Shown: in pieces, positions 1 to 12,542 of the stretch
Layout of the letters: each line of letters opens with the position of its first letter
How positions within the stretch are numbered: position 1 is the first letter of the stretch
Assembly (NCBI RefSeq): GCF_004027225.2
Contig: NC_044278.2
Span: forward strand, 9,796,001-9,860,000
DNA length: 64,000 bases
Origin: Strigops habroptila
Lineage: Eukaryota; Chordata; Aves; Psittaciformes; Psittacidae
Direction: 5' to 3'
Notes under the pieces: model-generated
The model's input: only the letters and a program-made list of their open reading frames with translations
Told to the model about the DNA's origin: nothing
The model's database searches: none
Translations under genes and position numbers: made by a program

Positions 1-3000
1 GGTCTGAGGTGGCTGCATCTGCCTCTAGTTTCGAACAACAGGCAGGAGAGATGAGGAAAGGGGTGGGGACACAGGCCTGGGGAGTCATGTGGTTGTGATA
101 ATAGTTATATTGTTAGGGCTGGAACGAGGAAATGACAGATTTCGGCTGGGGAGAACAGGGCAGGTTGGGGGGAACCTCAAGGAGGCTCCATCTTGACTGC
201 TCTACTTGTTAACTGCCCCAGAAATCAGTCCTGTAGTGTTGCTTGCTGCTGTTTCAGCCTGGACTGCACGCCTAGCTTCCAGATGGGCATTGGACTTGGC
301 TTAGTTATGCCAGTGAGCAGGAATTTTCATCTAGCCATTTCCAAAGCCCATCCTGTTGCAATAGGACTGGACTGAGATTGATATCTGAGGAGTTGTCAAT
401 CCTACATGGATCTGGCTGAGTGATCCTACATGAGACCCTGAGTTTAGGGAATGTGCAACAAAAGTAGAGCTTGAAGGCCCATTTTCAGCGGTCGGTGATT
501 TTCTCATGGAAGGTGGGTCACTAGCAGCAAAGGTGGCAGCTGACTCAGACACAAAGTAGTATGGCTAATGTACCATAAGGTCTGGGTTACTGAGCTGCTT
601 CAGCATCCAGACTGATTCAGCATTTGCAGGAAGCAGTATCCCTCGTCCTGCAATGCAGACAACAGATGGGAGTCACTACATTTTTCAGGAGCTCTCCTCT
701 GGGCTTTGTAATGCATTGCAGCATGCAAACAGCAACAAAAGAGGATCCATCTAGGTCTTCTGGGGTCCGCCGATATCGACTTCATTCTCCTAGGAAGAGA
801 GGCTGGATTCCCTCCACACTTTTCCCAACAGGATTTGCTCAGTCCTACAATACAATTGTCGTGAGGTCTACCCTGTAGCTCTCCCACTTTTCATGCTGAA
901 AGACACGGATAACACGCACTGTTTCATTTTTCCCCTAGGACTCCTTTTTGTACCACCAGAACAGTTCTCTGTAGCCACTCTGCTCCTACAAGGTAAAAAA
1001 TGAATAATGCACTGAAAAGCAGCCTCCTTGGGATGCAAAGGAATGGGAGAGCATACATGGACATACTCTTGCTGCTGTAGTATCACTGCTTGTCTGGGAC
1101 AGACACCACTGCTGCCTGGCAAGTTACATCAGCAGCGAGGGAGAAAGCATTCAACAGCCCATTGGATTGGTTTGCAAATCCCTCATGGTTTTTTAATAAT
1201 GATCCCCTTTAGGGATCACCACCTCTGCCTCAAGGAAGTCCATGAATCCTGGGTAAAAAGCTCCCTGCTGAAAAGCAACAGCAGCACAAAGTGTAGCCTC
1301 ACATATGCCCATCCTTATCCGCTACTCTATGGTGCTGCTTCGGCCAAATACTTCAGTTAAACTTATAGCACCATCCACTCTGCTATTCCTTGACTGTCTA
1401 CTGTCTGGGTTGCTAGTTTTAATGCAGAAAAATATAATCAGACATACAGCTGATTAGTTGTAGCTAATCCAGAAATAATCACTGGCTTCTATCTTGCAAA
1501 CAGGAAAACATAATTGCATATCCGGATATACAAAGGAATTAAACTGATTGGAGGTCTTTCAAGTAGTTTAGAAACATGTCTAATTTGTTACACTTGGAAT
1601 CCAGACCAGATGGGAAGAGACTTCTCTTTTTAGACAACACAGTAGAGGTGTGTTGAAAAAAAGGTTGTTCCATTTTAAAATGTTGTGTGCACTACAGATC
1701 ATTATCACATTCCTACCTGGGCAGATAATAGAGCTGGTAAGGAAACATTTCCAATTTGATGCCATAAAAAATGATTCATGTTTACTCAAAGGTTGTTCAG
1801 TAGCAATAAAAAGCAATCATGCATTCAACTTGTGAAGATACAATATACAGAAGCACTGCCCAGAACAACAGGGTGCTTCCCATTTCAAAAGGGAAGGACC
1901 TAGTGACAAGTGTCTGCGAGAAAAGAATCTTTTCAGTATAAAGCTCCTTGGATTTAAAATGTTGTCAGAGATGAAGCAAGTACTATAAATCAAAACTTTC
2001 AAAAAGGATTTGCAATGCCTAATGGAAGATCTTTCATCCTAATGCAAGACTTGGGATTTCAGAAGACCATTTATCCCATAATTGCTGATCCTGAATGGGG
2101 AAACAACCATCAGTGTCAAAAACCAGTGCCATCTGGTGTGACTCACCTTGATAGGTCAATACATCAAATAATATCCAGAAACTTGTGGATGAGCAAAATG
2201 CTCAGAAGACTCTAGTGGTGAGGGACATTTGAGACAGGAGCGCATCTAAGCACTTGAATTATCAACAAGAGTCTTCTGCAACTTACACTAATAATTCCAT
2301 GTCACTATCTTCTGTTACACTGAAGTGTGTCTGAGGAAAATGGTACCATTTATGACTGACAGGCTTGGTCAGAAGACGGTCACTCGAATGATCTAGTTCA
2401 TTTATGCATTGGCGAAAAACAGTAGAACAAAAGCTGGGAAGATGCAAGTAATCAAAAAAACCTGAGGAGTCATCAAATTCTGATGCTGCAAATGGAGAAT
2501 GAGACTGGCACCTGAGAAGGCAACAGATTTGTTGTTTTCACTGTTTCTAATATTTGGGGTATCAAGCAGTAATTGTGATTGTGAGCTGGCAATCAATCTG
2601 CAGCACGTCTCTGTGACCAGGGGAACGAAAGGATCTTTACAAAGCCATGGCCAAAGCACAATATTCCCATGACTGAAGCGACTGGAAGTCACCTCAGGGC
2701 TGATACGTGCTCTGAGGTGTGCCACAACAGTAGATAACGTATGGCAGCCTGAGCAGCAAAGCGACGTGAGAAAGAGGGAAAAGGGGAATTGCTTAGATCA
2801 CGGCTGACACAGCAGTTGGAAATGGTGAAAGAGCCAGCAAGTTGTTTGTTTAATTATTTCCAAAAAGCCAACCCTATGGAAAGAGTCTTCTGAAACATGG
2901 AGCAAATATACATCTAGATGTGCATGTGCTTTAGACTGTCATTCAGAAACAGCAAATCAATCCAGATGTTTGAGGTTTTAAGTATTCCTCAAGTCAAAAG

Positions 3001-3670
3001 AAATACAAAAACATAAGCTACCTTTTTTTCACACCCAGCAAAAAGAACTGTTTCTGAACTCATTTGCAAAGATCTGTTGAAGACAGTTCAAAATGCTTTT
3101 AAATACTGTGGAAATCAGAGAATGCCTAACAATTAGCACTACCAAATTCAGCTGTAGTTGCTTTGTGGGTGCTGTTAACTTAAATGAGTATAAAATGGGT
3201 GTTTGCAGGGACAAAATAATTTTTGTTATTGCAGTAAGACAGAGGCACAATTCCAGTAAGAGGGAGGTGGGTTTTGGAGGATGGTCCATTAGTGTAGGAA
3301 ATCACACTAATTTTAGTCAGACGAGTTATAAACATGCTCTCTATGAAGTGACTGGATTATGGGTTACACTGGTAATTGTAAGCACCAGTGCTGCATAATT
3401 GTTAGTACCTCTGTGTATGTTCTCAGAGTTTAACACATAGGCTACAAGGCTGGTTCAAAAGGCTGATGAGCATCTTCAAGGATCTTCACGCACAAACAGC
3501 ATGAGTCAGGAAGAACTCACATCCTTCGCTAAATGGCATCTCCCTGAGATGGGATACAGAGCTGCATGGAACATCAGTCCAACCCAGAAGGGCATTTCTA
3601 ATGCTCTGAGAAAGCTGCTCGTAATTGGCATTTAGTAATAGTAATAGTTCATTACCCCCCCATCCCTCCC
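1..3670. other. intergenic flank, no gene recognised
   Basis: No open frame here resembles a known protein, and no chain of short frames with matching splice sites could be built on either strand. The longest frames, about 100 codons, have ordinary AT-rich composition and no motif. In human, SCNN1A is flanked by TNFRSF1A and LTBR; neither cysteine-rich receptor pattern was seen here. Confidence 0.6.
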
Positions 3671-3914
3671 ACGTTTTTAGATATAGATTGGACATAAGGA
3701 AGAAGCGCTTCCCTGTGAGGGTGCTGAGGCGCTGGCACAGGGTGCCCCGAGAAGCTGTTGCTGCTTCATCCCCGTCAGTGTTCAAGGCCAGGTTGGACAC
3801 AGGGGCTTGGAGCAACCTGCTGTAGTGGAAGGTGTCCCCGCCCCTGGCAGGGGGTTGGAACTGAATGGTCTTTAAGGTCCTTTCCAACCCAAACCGTTCT
3901 ATGATTCTATGATT
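3671..3914 (+). repeat. CR1 LINE, 3' end fragment
   Basis: The stretch carries the end of the CR1 reverse transcriptase frame (the 'rldirkkrFpVRVlrRWHr.vPREav' type coding remnant) followed by the CR1 3'UTR. It finishes in tctatgattctatgatt, the diagnostic CR1 terminal repeat. The element is 5'-truncated, as almost all CR1 copies are, and lies in sense on the + strand. It is diverged and not functional. Confidence 0.85.
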
Positions 3915-4690
3915 TTGCAACTCATCTTTGATGAAAGTTCAAAATAAATCACTTGAGATACAATGAAGTTTAGAACTGCAGAAGAAGCAATGCTTTTGCT
4001 TTGCGTTGCTTTTTGTCACAGGACGGAGCTAGAGGAAAGCTCTAAGTTGTGGCTGTAGGTTTGTAACAAGCATCTGTCACAAGGCTGTTCCTGGCACGCT
4101 GTCACTTAACTGCCAGCCTCAGAAGTATACTGCTTGCCATTTTCAAGCATGGTATTTTGCAATATGAAGAGGTAAAAGTGGCTGTGTATTTTGAGTCACT
4201 AACCAAACCATTGCTTGCTCCAATAAGGATCAAAATTCAGTAACAGATGACTGGTCTGAAGGAGGTATTCATAAAGGAAAGAAAGAAGTGAAAACCTCAG
4301 AGAGAGCTAGTTTGAGAGAAAACCATTTGGAGAAAGGACTGGGAAAGAGGTTCCAGTGTTCTAATGGCAGGGGGGTGTTTGGGACTCCTGGTCGCTTTTG
4401 GCTTTGGGTATTCATCTCATTGCAGGAAACACTGCAATGCTTTGGGTAATACCGGAGGCCTTGATTTCCCAGGCACAGTGAAACAAGCTCCCACCCATGG
4501 CTGGGCCGGGTAGTTCTGGTTAGGAAACGATTCTTTAGTTAATGAACCAGCCAGGGCGATGCTACCTCATGCGGATCACTGTGCCGCCACCAGCCTTCTC
4601 TGCACCAGGCCCATCCCTCTTTGTGGATCTCACCCCAAACTCTCCATCGCCGTCGGCTTTGCCTTGGGAAAAGTACAATTTGACGATTAA
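3915..4690. other. intergenic, no gene recognised
   Basis: AT-rich sequence between the CR1 fragment and the SCNN1A CpG island. No repeat or coding signal was recognised. Confidence 0.5.
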
Positions 4691-5440
4691 AGCCACGCAG
4701 GAGCCCTCACCCTGCCTCCCCGACGGGGTGCCCCGTCCGCCCGGCGCTGCGTTCGGGACAAGCGCTGCCAGCTTGCTCTCTGCATCACCTCGGCTCGCCG
4801 GGACGCCGCGTCTTCGCTGGCTGCGGGTGGGAGGAGGACAAGGAGGAGGGACCGGCTGTTCCGCACCATACCTGGCCGGGGCAAGCTCCCCTCGGGGGAC
4901 ACCGGGTACCCCGCCGGGAGCGCGGCGGCCGCGCCTTGACCCCCCCAGGCACCCCCGGCGCCGCCAAGTTCACCGCCCCGGTGCGGCCCCGGTGCCTCGG
5001 CCGCGAACACTTGAGAGTTTTAAGAGGTTTTTCTTCCCCGGGAGCGGCGCCGGGGGGAAGGGGCAGAAGAGGGAGAGAAGGAGGGAGGGAAGGAAGAAGG
5101 GGCGGGCGGGGAGAGGCTGGCAGGGCAGGAGCCGGGCGGGGTGCTGGCTGGAACTGGAAAGGAACCGGTCCCAGCCCAGCCGAGGAGGCTGCGGGAGAGC
5201 CGGCAGGGCACGGGGAGAGCACACCGGCCCCGACACCGGCCCCAGCAGCCGCCGCCGGCCATGGGCGTCAGTCCCAGGGGAGCGGGCCGGAGTCGCGGCT
5301 GAGGGAGGGCAGCGGGAGGGACGCGGGGCTGCTCGATGAGGGAGGATCTGTCCCCGTCTCCTGAGGGAGAGGAGGGCTGGGGGGAGGGATAGGAGCGGGT
5401 GCGTGGAAGGCTGGGGACCTGCAGCCTGGGATGGGGTCGG
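4690..5440 (+). promoter_or_regulatory. SCNN1A: CpG island and probable SCNN1A promoter / 5'UTR
   Basis: Base composition changes sharply to GC- and CpG-rich sequence just upstream of SCNN1A, with a purine-rich GGAGGGAGGGAAGG-type stretch near 5,080. No clear TATA box is visible, so a dispersed CpG-type promoter is likely. An acceptor-like AG ends at 5567, 24 nt before the chosen ATG, so the first exon may be non-coding and lie in the island. The transcription start itself cannot be placed from sequence. Long open frames here on both strands are products of GC content rather than genes. Confidence 0.6.
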
Positions 5441-5591
5441 GAAGGAGAGGATGAAGGCACCGAGGTTTTGGGAAGATGGTGATGCAGAGACAGTTTTTGC
5501 ACCGGGAAAGGCTTCCCGGAGCCTCGGTCTTGCAGGGCTACACCTTAATTCTGAGTTTGTGCTGTAGGGTGGGTCTGTGAAGACAGGGAAG

Positions 5592-8500
5592 ATGCCAGAA
5601 GGAGAGAAAACAAGGCAATGTAAGCAAGAGGAGCAGCAGCAGAAAGAAGAGAAGCGGGAGGGTCTCATCGAGTTCTACGGTTCCTACCAGGAGCTATTCC
5701 AGTTCTTCTGCAGCAACACAACCATCCATGGGGCTATCCGCCTGGTGTGCTCCAAAAAGAATAAGATGAAGACAGCCTTCTGGTCTGTTCTCTTCTTTCT
5801 CACCTTTGGCTTAATGTACTGGCAGTTTGGGATCCTCTACAGGGAGTACTTCAGCTACCCTGTCAACCTCAACCTCAACCTTAACTCCGACAGGCTGACT
5901 TTCCCAGCCGTGACGCTGTGCACCCTCAATCCCTACAGGTAAGAAATAGAGTCCCAGAGCTGTTGACTGTCTTGATTTTTGCAGCCGTAGGATGAAAGCA
6001 TGTACTCCCTGTTCTTCTCATGGTCCTTGACTGTCCACTTCTGTAGCAGCGCCAGTGGAAAGGACACTTTTCAGGGGCCTTTACTGCTGCAGGGCTTTCA
6101 CAATAAGGCATGTTACTTTAGGCAACTCTACTTGGTGGTGTATGTTAGCAGGCTGCCCTGTAAACTACCACAAGGCAAAAGCAGATGTGTTTAATTCTCT
6201 CCTACAAGGATGGTAGCCTCCAGCAAGGGCTTGGATTTGCAGCTGGTGGCAGGAACGTCCTGAATCATCCCAGCAAACTTTGCCGAATGTCTTATTAAGA
6301 ATTGTTTCTGTGCATCCATCCCTAAGCCTCCGGGCTCCTCTTTCCACTCCCTGTATAGATACAGCGCAATCCGGAAGAAGCTGGATGAGCTGGACCAGAT
6401 CACCCACCAGACACTGCTAGACCTTTATGACTACAACATGTCTCTGGCACAAAGCAACTGGTCCACGCCATCCACACGGAAGCGTAGCTCAAGGAGCCTG
6501 CTCCATCATGTCCAGCGCCATCCGCTGCGAAGGCAGAAGAGGGATAACGTAGTCAACTTGCCAGAGAATAGTCCCTCAGTGGACAAGAACGACTGGAAAA
6601 TTGGCTTTATTCTGGTGAGATCCCTAGATACCTTGTGTCCTGTCCACTCCAGTCTCTGCCTAGATACTTCTGTCTTGTTAGAACCTAGGCCGTGCCTTTC
6701 CCTACATTGAAGTCTGATTGATCCGCACTGGCTTTTGCTAATGACAGATAAAGGCAGAGCTGAATCTTTTGCTCAATGCAATCCTGTTCCCCAAGTCCTG
6801 TCCCTGTCCATGCAGGCCCCAGGAGACTTGTCCACATGAGTGCCCATCTTTTCCCAGGTGGAGCAGGGATACCTTGTCCTTCCTGAAGACTGCATCAGCC
6901 TTGCACTTGCCTTTGGAGAGCCATTTATTAACCTCAACCTCAGTGTTGCTCAATAATAGCAAAGGGGAAAGTATTGAATGGCTGTGGGTCACATGAAACG
7001 TGGTCATGGTCACACTTGCTCCTAGGTAGCAGCTTCTTCACCCCAGGGTATCTGTGTTTGCATTTAAAAAGGCACTGAAGGACTGAAGCTAATCACTTAC
7101 CTGTTAAGCGGAGTTCCCACAGGATCACAAACGTTTTTCTGGACACACCCTGAAGGAAGGGCTCCCCACACAAGAATTTAAAGCTTCTGGGTTTATACCA
7201 TGTAGAATTTATGTGCAGCAGATTACCCTGACACCTCACTGCGACTTGCTGCCTCTTGGGTTTTAACTCAGCTTTGCTCATTCCACTGGTGTTTCCCTTC
7301 CTCCAAGGAGCTACCCTGGATTTGCTTTTCCACATCCTGTTGGTCACCTTTTGGTTGAGCACAGGAGCCCTTTGGAGCATTTCCACTCCCTGCCCATGCT
7401 GAGGGAGCACGGCTAATCCATAGGCACAGCCTCGCCTCCTGAACAAGACTCCTCTGACACAGTTGGTTTTCTTCCTTCTCCTCCTAACAGTGCAGTGAAA
7501 ACAACAAGGACTGTTTCCATCAGGCGTACTCCTCAGGGGTGGATGCCGTGCGGGAATGGTACAGCTTTCACTATATCAATATCCTAGCACAGATGCCTGA
7601 TGCGAAAGCCCTGGATGAGTCTGACTTTGAGAATTTCATCTACTCTTGCCGCTTCAATGAAGCAACGTGTGACAAGGCGTAAGTGGTGGAAACATCCCAC
7701 TGAGTCTTCCTGAAAACACCCCTATTTTGTGCCTGGGTCCAGAGGGAGTCAAGGAATCCACATTAGAGAATCTCTTTCCCATGGTGTGATCTTTCCTTGT
7801 TCGGTTCCCATTGTCTCAAAAGGTGTTTCTTGAGTCTTTCCTGTGGGTTGTGCTCACCAGGGCCACAAAAACTATGGACCTCAGAGGATGGTTTCACCTT
7901 TTCCTGGGTTTCACAGAAATGAAATAGTTACACTGGTACAAACCCCAGCGTGCATCCAGATACACAGTGTAGAAGTGTACACTGGTAGAGTGGTAAAGTG
8001 GTACATGCAGCAGGAGGAGAGACTTGTTACAAAAAGGTGGTAAAAAATATCCCACTTCTCTGCTGCTGTTATCGGTCAAAAAGCCTCAAAGAGGTAGTGG
8101 AATGAAACCCCTCAGCAAGGAGGTAAAGAGGTGGGAAGAGCTAAGAGTTTTGTCAATATTAGGAAGGTTATAAAGTAATTCCTAGTACTGCTAAAACCCA
8201 TTTGGGCTCTCAAGAGTTAGCAGTATGAAAAACCTGGTGTAAAAACCTGGCCAGCTCCAGGACGTTTTTTACAGCATATTTTAATTGCTTTTCCCATTCA
8301 GGCAAGTTTACATAACAAATACTGCCCATCTGCTGTAAGCCCCTCTCCCTGCAGGTGGAAAACAGTTGTTCCTTTCAGAAGGCCCTTCCCCTTGGTCTCG
8401 CAGGCCTTTGCAGCCCTTCTCACCCAGAGTGAATGTTTCTGTTCCCCTCTCAGGAATTATACCCACTTCCATCATCCCTTTTATGGGAACTGCTATACCT

Positions 8501-11500
8501 TTAACGACAACAACAGCAGCCTGTGGACATCCTCGATGCCTGGGATCAATAATGGTAGGTGAGAGGCACTCTTTCGTAAGAACAGCTCAGCTCTGTCTTC
8601 CCCAGGAGTTAAAAGCATCCAGCTGTGCTTAATGCTGGTGGTGGCAGATTGCAGTTGTGCTCTGTCTTGCCCAAGTTCTGTTTTCAACCATATGGAGATG
8701 GCTGTCTCATAAACATGGCTGTTCCTCACTGATGCCCCACTGAACTCACTCTCTTCTGCCAGTGTCTGATCCTTACATTCATTGCTCCCTCCGGACCTGT
8801 TCTGGCCCTTCCTGAAGTCCCCTGTTGAGCTGTAGTCCTGTGCTCCTGAGAACCTGGTCTTCACTTTCTCCATTTTCCTGTTTCCAGCAACTGGCCTGTT
8901 TGTGTTCCCAACCTCCCTGAAACCTCTCTAGGTTCAATCTTCAGGCTTTTTTTCTATGCAGCTCAGTCTCTCTCCACAAAATCTCTCTCACTTCCTAGTT
9001 CTGCTTTTTCTAAGCCACAGTGGAGAAATACAGTTTTCTCTGGACAGTCCTGTAGCCTCCAGCTTTGTCTCTGGCTTCCCTCCAGCCACCCTCAATAGCT
9101 GCACAGCTTCAGTACAATCCTGGTTGAGGTTTCTCTTCCTTTATCTCTTATGAACTCATTCTAACCATTCTGCTCTGTCCCCTCTCCCACATGATGGCCA
9201 GCCATGACCTCCCTTGTTTTCTGACATTCCCTCAGGTCTCTCTCTGGTGGTGCGCACTGAACAGAATGATTTCATCCCTCTCTTGTCCACGGTGACAGGA
9301 GCCAGGGTCATGGTCCATGATCAGAATGAGCCAGCCTTCATGGATGATGGGGGTTTCAATGTGCGCCCTGGTATCGAGACCTCTATCAGCATGAAAAAGG
9401 TGAGGAAGCAGCAGGGGTAAGACCTGAGGTTACAGGGGAGATTCAACTTGGTGAATAGATACAGATGGGTTACCATGGACCCAGTGTGTTCTAAGTGAGG
9501 GGATTAATCACATGGAGTGAAGGGAGGGGAAGAAGAGCAGCTTACTGGGCTAGACAAGAGGAATTTGGCTGCAGTTTATCAGTGAGCAATGAAATAGAAG
9601 AAAGCAGGGGAAGCTGGCATCCCGAGGAAAGCATAAGAGCAGATATTGATGGGCAAGCAGTGTGTGGCGTGGAAGTGTCAGAGAACAGCAAAGTGCCAGT
9701 CATTCTGTGTAATGACCATTTAATATTTTAGGAGATGACTGTGCGTCTTGGGGGCAGTTACAGTGATTGCACAGAGGATGGCAGTGACGTGCCAGTGCAA
9801 AATCTGTACTCATCCCGCTACACCGAACAGGTAACTCATCATCACTGATCCCATACCACCTTGTTTCCCTACTTTCCTGAAATGCTTCCATCCCCTAACA
9901 GCCATGCTTGCCTGTGAGCTCTGTAATACTATGATGTGATACAGGTTGTGGTGGGTTTGGTTCCCTTGTTCAGCCTTTTCCACCTTGTATGCCTCCCAGG
10001 TCTGCATTCGCTCCTGTTTTCAGCTCAACATGGTAGAACGCTGTGGCTGTGCATATTACTTCTATCCCTTACCCACTGGAGCAGAGTACTGTGATTACAC
10101 AAAACACATAGCCTGGGGTAAGTGGACAGAAGGAATAGTAAAGCTTATGCCCACCTGAACCTGGGCAGGTCTGGTCCACCTCTTATACATCTCATTGTCT
10201 TCAATGAGCTTCCTGCTGTGGGACATCCAAAAGACGTTCTTGTCTTAGATGGTTATGCCCTTTGAGCTTGTGGAAGGAAACCTTCTCTGCATTCCTCTTG
10301 CTGTTGCACATCACCTTTTGTATGCAGATACTGTGAGCTCACCTGGATTTACTTTCTCTGCTGCTTAGGCTACTGCTATTACAAACTCCTGGCTGAATTC
10401 AAAGCTGACGTGCTGCGCTGTTTCCACAAATGTAGAAAACCTTGCAAGTAAGTTTGATCATCAGTCAGTCAGGAAGACTGGAAAATCTTTATTCCCGGAG
10501 GTGTTGGAAAGCATTCGCTGACCAGAGCAAAAGCTTGTATCAATAGCTGAGCTGCAACCCAAAATGGTACTTCTCCCATCAGGAAGCCGAAATGGCTGAG
10601 GAACATCAGTGTTGGCTTGGGGATGAGCTCCTGAGGACCGTGCAGAAGCTTGGTGGGAAGTGGGCAGAACTTCAGCATGGGAGGGAGCTTCCAGGTGTGC
10701 CTGGAGATTGAGAGACCTGGTCTTGTGGCTTCTACAGCTTCAGCAGCTAATACAGCCTCTTGTCTTCCAGAATGACAGAATACCAGCTCTCAGCTGGATA
10801 CTCCCGCTGGCCTTCTGCAGTCTCAGAGGTAAGGAGAGGGTGTCCTGGCTTCTCAGCACTGCTCTCACCTCCCATTTAGTCCTTCCTCAACTAAACCTAC
10901 AAGAGGTGACTGTGATGATGTAATGCAATTTATTGCACTCTCATTTCAGGACTGGGTTTTTTACGTGCTTTCACAGCAGAACAAATACAATATCACACCC
11001 AAGAGGTGAGAGCCCCTAAACAGAGGTTGCGTCCAAACCAGAAACTATCCCAGTGGCATGTGTGTGTCAGGGAGGGGCAGAGTTAAGATTAAATCACTGA
11101 TGGGAAGAGATTAGGCATGGGACCCATGGACAAGGCCAGTGGATTTGAATCAGAGTAGAGATAAACTGAGACTTCAACAAGAAAAGGGAACCCAAGTGGA
11201 GAATCTGAAAAGGGTCAGACACTAGTATGAAAATAGTAAGCCCCAGGTGGCTGCTTTGTTGTCTGGAATCACAGTAAGGGCTTGTGGAAGAGTGGGAAGG
11301 AGAGCCGTGCAGGAGCTTGTTCTTAGGCAGCGTAGGACACCACAAACATTGGGTTTCACAGTGCAGCCTCAGAAGTGCACTGTAAGTACCAAAGTGTATA
11401 TTTTTTGCAGAATGAGGGAACTGCAGAGATGGGGAAAAGCCTCTCTGGGTGGTATATGTGGGAAGAGAACATGGGGCAGAAGGGGACAGAGAAGACAATT

Positions 11501-12192
11501 ACACTTGGTGAATAAATGCAAGGATTGTGGATTTGAGGTTACTAAGCCTCATCTTTATTTACAGGAACGGAGTTGCCAAAGTGAATATCTTTTTTGAGGA
11601 GTGGAACTACAAGACCAACGGGGAGTCTCCAGCCTTCACGGTATACGCTTTACTGCCATGTCCTCTCTAGCCACCCATTTTCCCATGACGTATGGAATAT
11701 TGGCAGGCATTTGTTCCAGCAGCACTGCTGGCTATTGAGTCTCTTTTCCTGTGGCAAGGTGGGAGGAAGCCGACAGCACCACAGAGCACTGCTAGTGGGA
11801 GCAGGCAGGGAGACAAAAGGCACAAACGAGGGCTGTCCTCACTGGCTGTTCTCCATCTCTTGCAGGTAGTGACTCTGCTGTCCCAGTTTGGGAACCAGTG
11901 GAGTCTCTGGTTTGGATCTTCTGTCCTGTCTGTGATGGAGCTTGTGGAGCTGATCCTGGATTTCACCGCCATCACCTCAATCTTGGCTGTACGCTGGTTC
12001 CGTTCCCGGCAGCAGCTCTCTCCATCAGGACCCCCTCCAAACAGTCACGATAACACTGCTTTCCAAGATGAGGCACCAGCTCTCAGTGCTTCACACCGCT
12101 TCACTGTTGAGGCTGTAGTGACCACGCTGCCATCCTACAACAGCCTGGAACCACGCGGGCCAAGCAGGGATGGCGAGGTGGGACATGAGTGA
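5592..12192 (+). CDS. SCNN1A: epithelial sodium channel subunit alpha (ENaC alpha)
   Basis: Pore-forming subunit of the amiloride-sensitive sodium channel at the apical membrane of absorptive epithelia, assembled with beta and gamma subunits. Twelve coding exons: 5592-5938, 6359-6614, 7491-7678, 8454-8554, 9236-9399, 9732-9830, 10000-10117, 10369-10447, 10771-10828, 10950-11005, 11565-11640, 11866-12192. Phases agree and give 622 aa, close to the human length. Seen in order: cytosolic N-terminus with the gating motif [11 protein letters not shown]1 ([12 protein letters not shown]); a furin-type loop with RSSR and RQKR sites; the cysteine-rich extracellular domain ([36 protein letters not shown]); TM2 with the selectivity filter in [12 protein letters not shown]; and a cytosolic tail. 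The tail carries LPSY where human has the PPxY Nedd4-2 site. The start is the first ATG after an in-frame stop, with A at -3 and G at -1. The gene is intact. In human SCNN1A points the same way as VAMP1; here they converge. Confidence 0.97.
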
Positions 12193-12536
12193 TGCAGTGG
12201 CTTATTCTACAGTTCAGATGGGTGGCAGTTGGAGCAGAGGCTGCACACTTTGTCTGTGGACCTGCATTTCCTTCTTTCTGGGGTTCTCTACTTGGACCAT
12301 AGCAGAAGACTGTGGTTGGCCTGGGTTCATTGCTTTCACTGCTTGTAGGTGAATTCTTCAGTCTCATAAAATACTATTGCTCTGGGAATCACCATAGATG
12401 AAAGCTGATCTAGTGTATGTATAGGGGAGATGTCCACTTAGTTTCCTTACACTCCTTGCATCTGCACACCTATACATGCATGCATGCTTTCTTTTCCCTG
12501 CAACAAGGATGCTGCCCCAGTTCTGGTCTGTCATTC

Positions 12537-12542
12537 ATTAAA
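12537..12542 (+). terminator. SCNN1A: candidate SCNN1A poly(A) signal (ATTAAA)
   Basis: ATTAAA lies 345 nt past the stop codon, followed within about 60 nt by GT-rich sequence. It is the first recognised signal hexamer downstream; an ATAAAA at about 12,366 is a weaker alternative. Confidence 0.45.

Noticed and set aside
4542-5339. 265-codon + strand frame and several overlapping minus-strand frames at the SCNN1A CpG island
   Set aside because: Composition follows GC content (Arg, Pro, Gly, Ala runs), frames are open on both strands at once, and no domain is visible.
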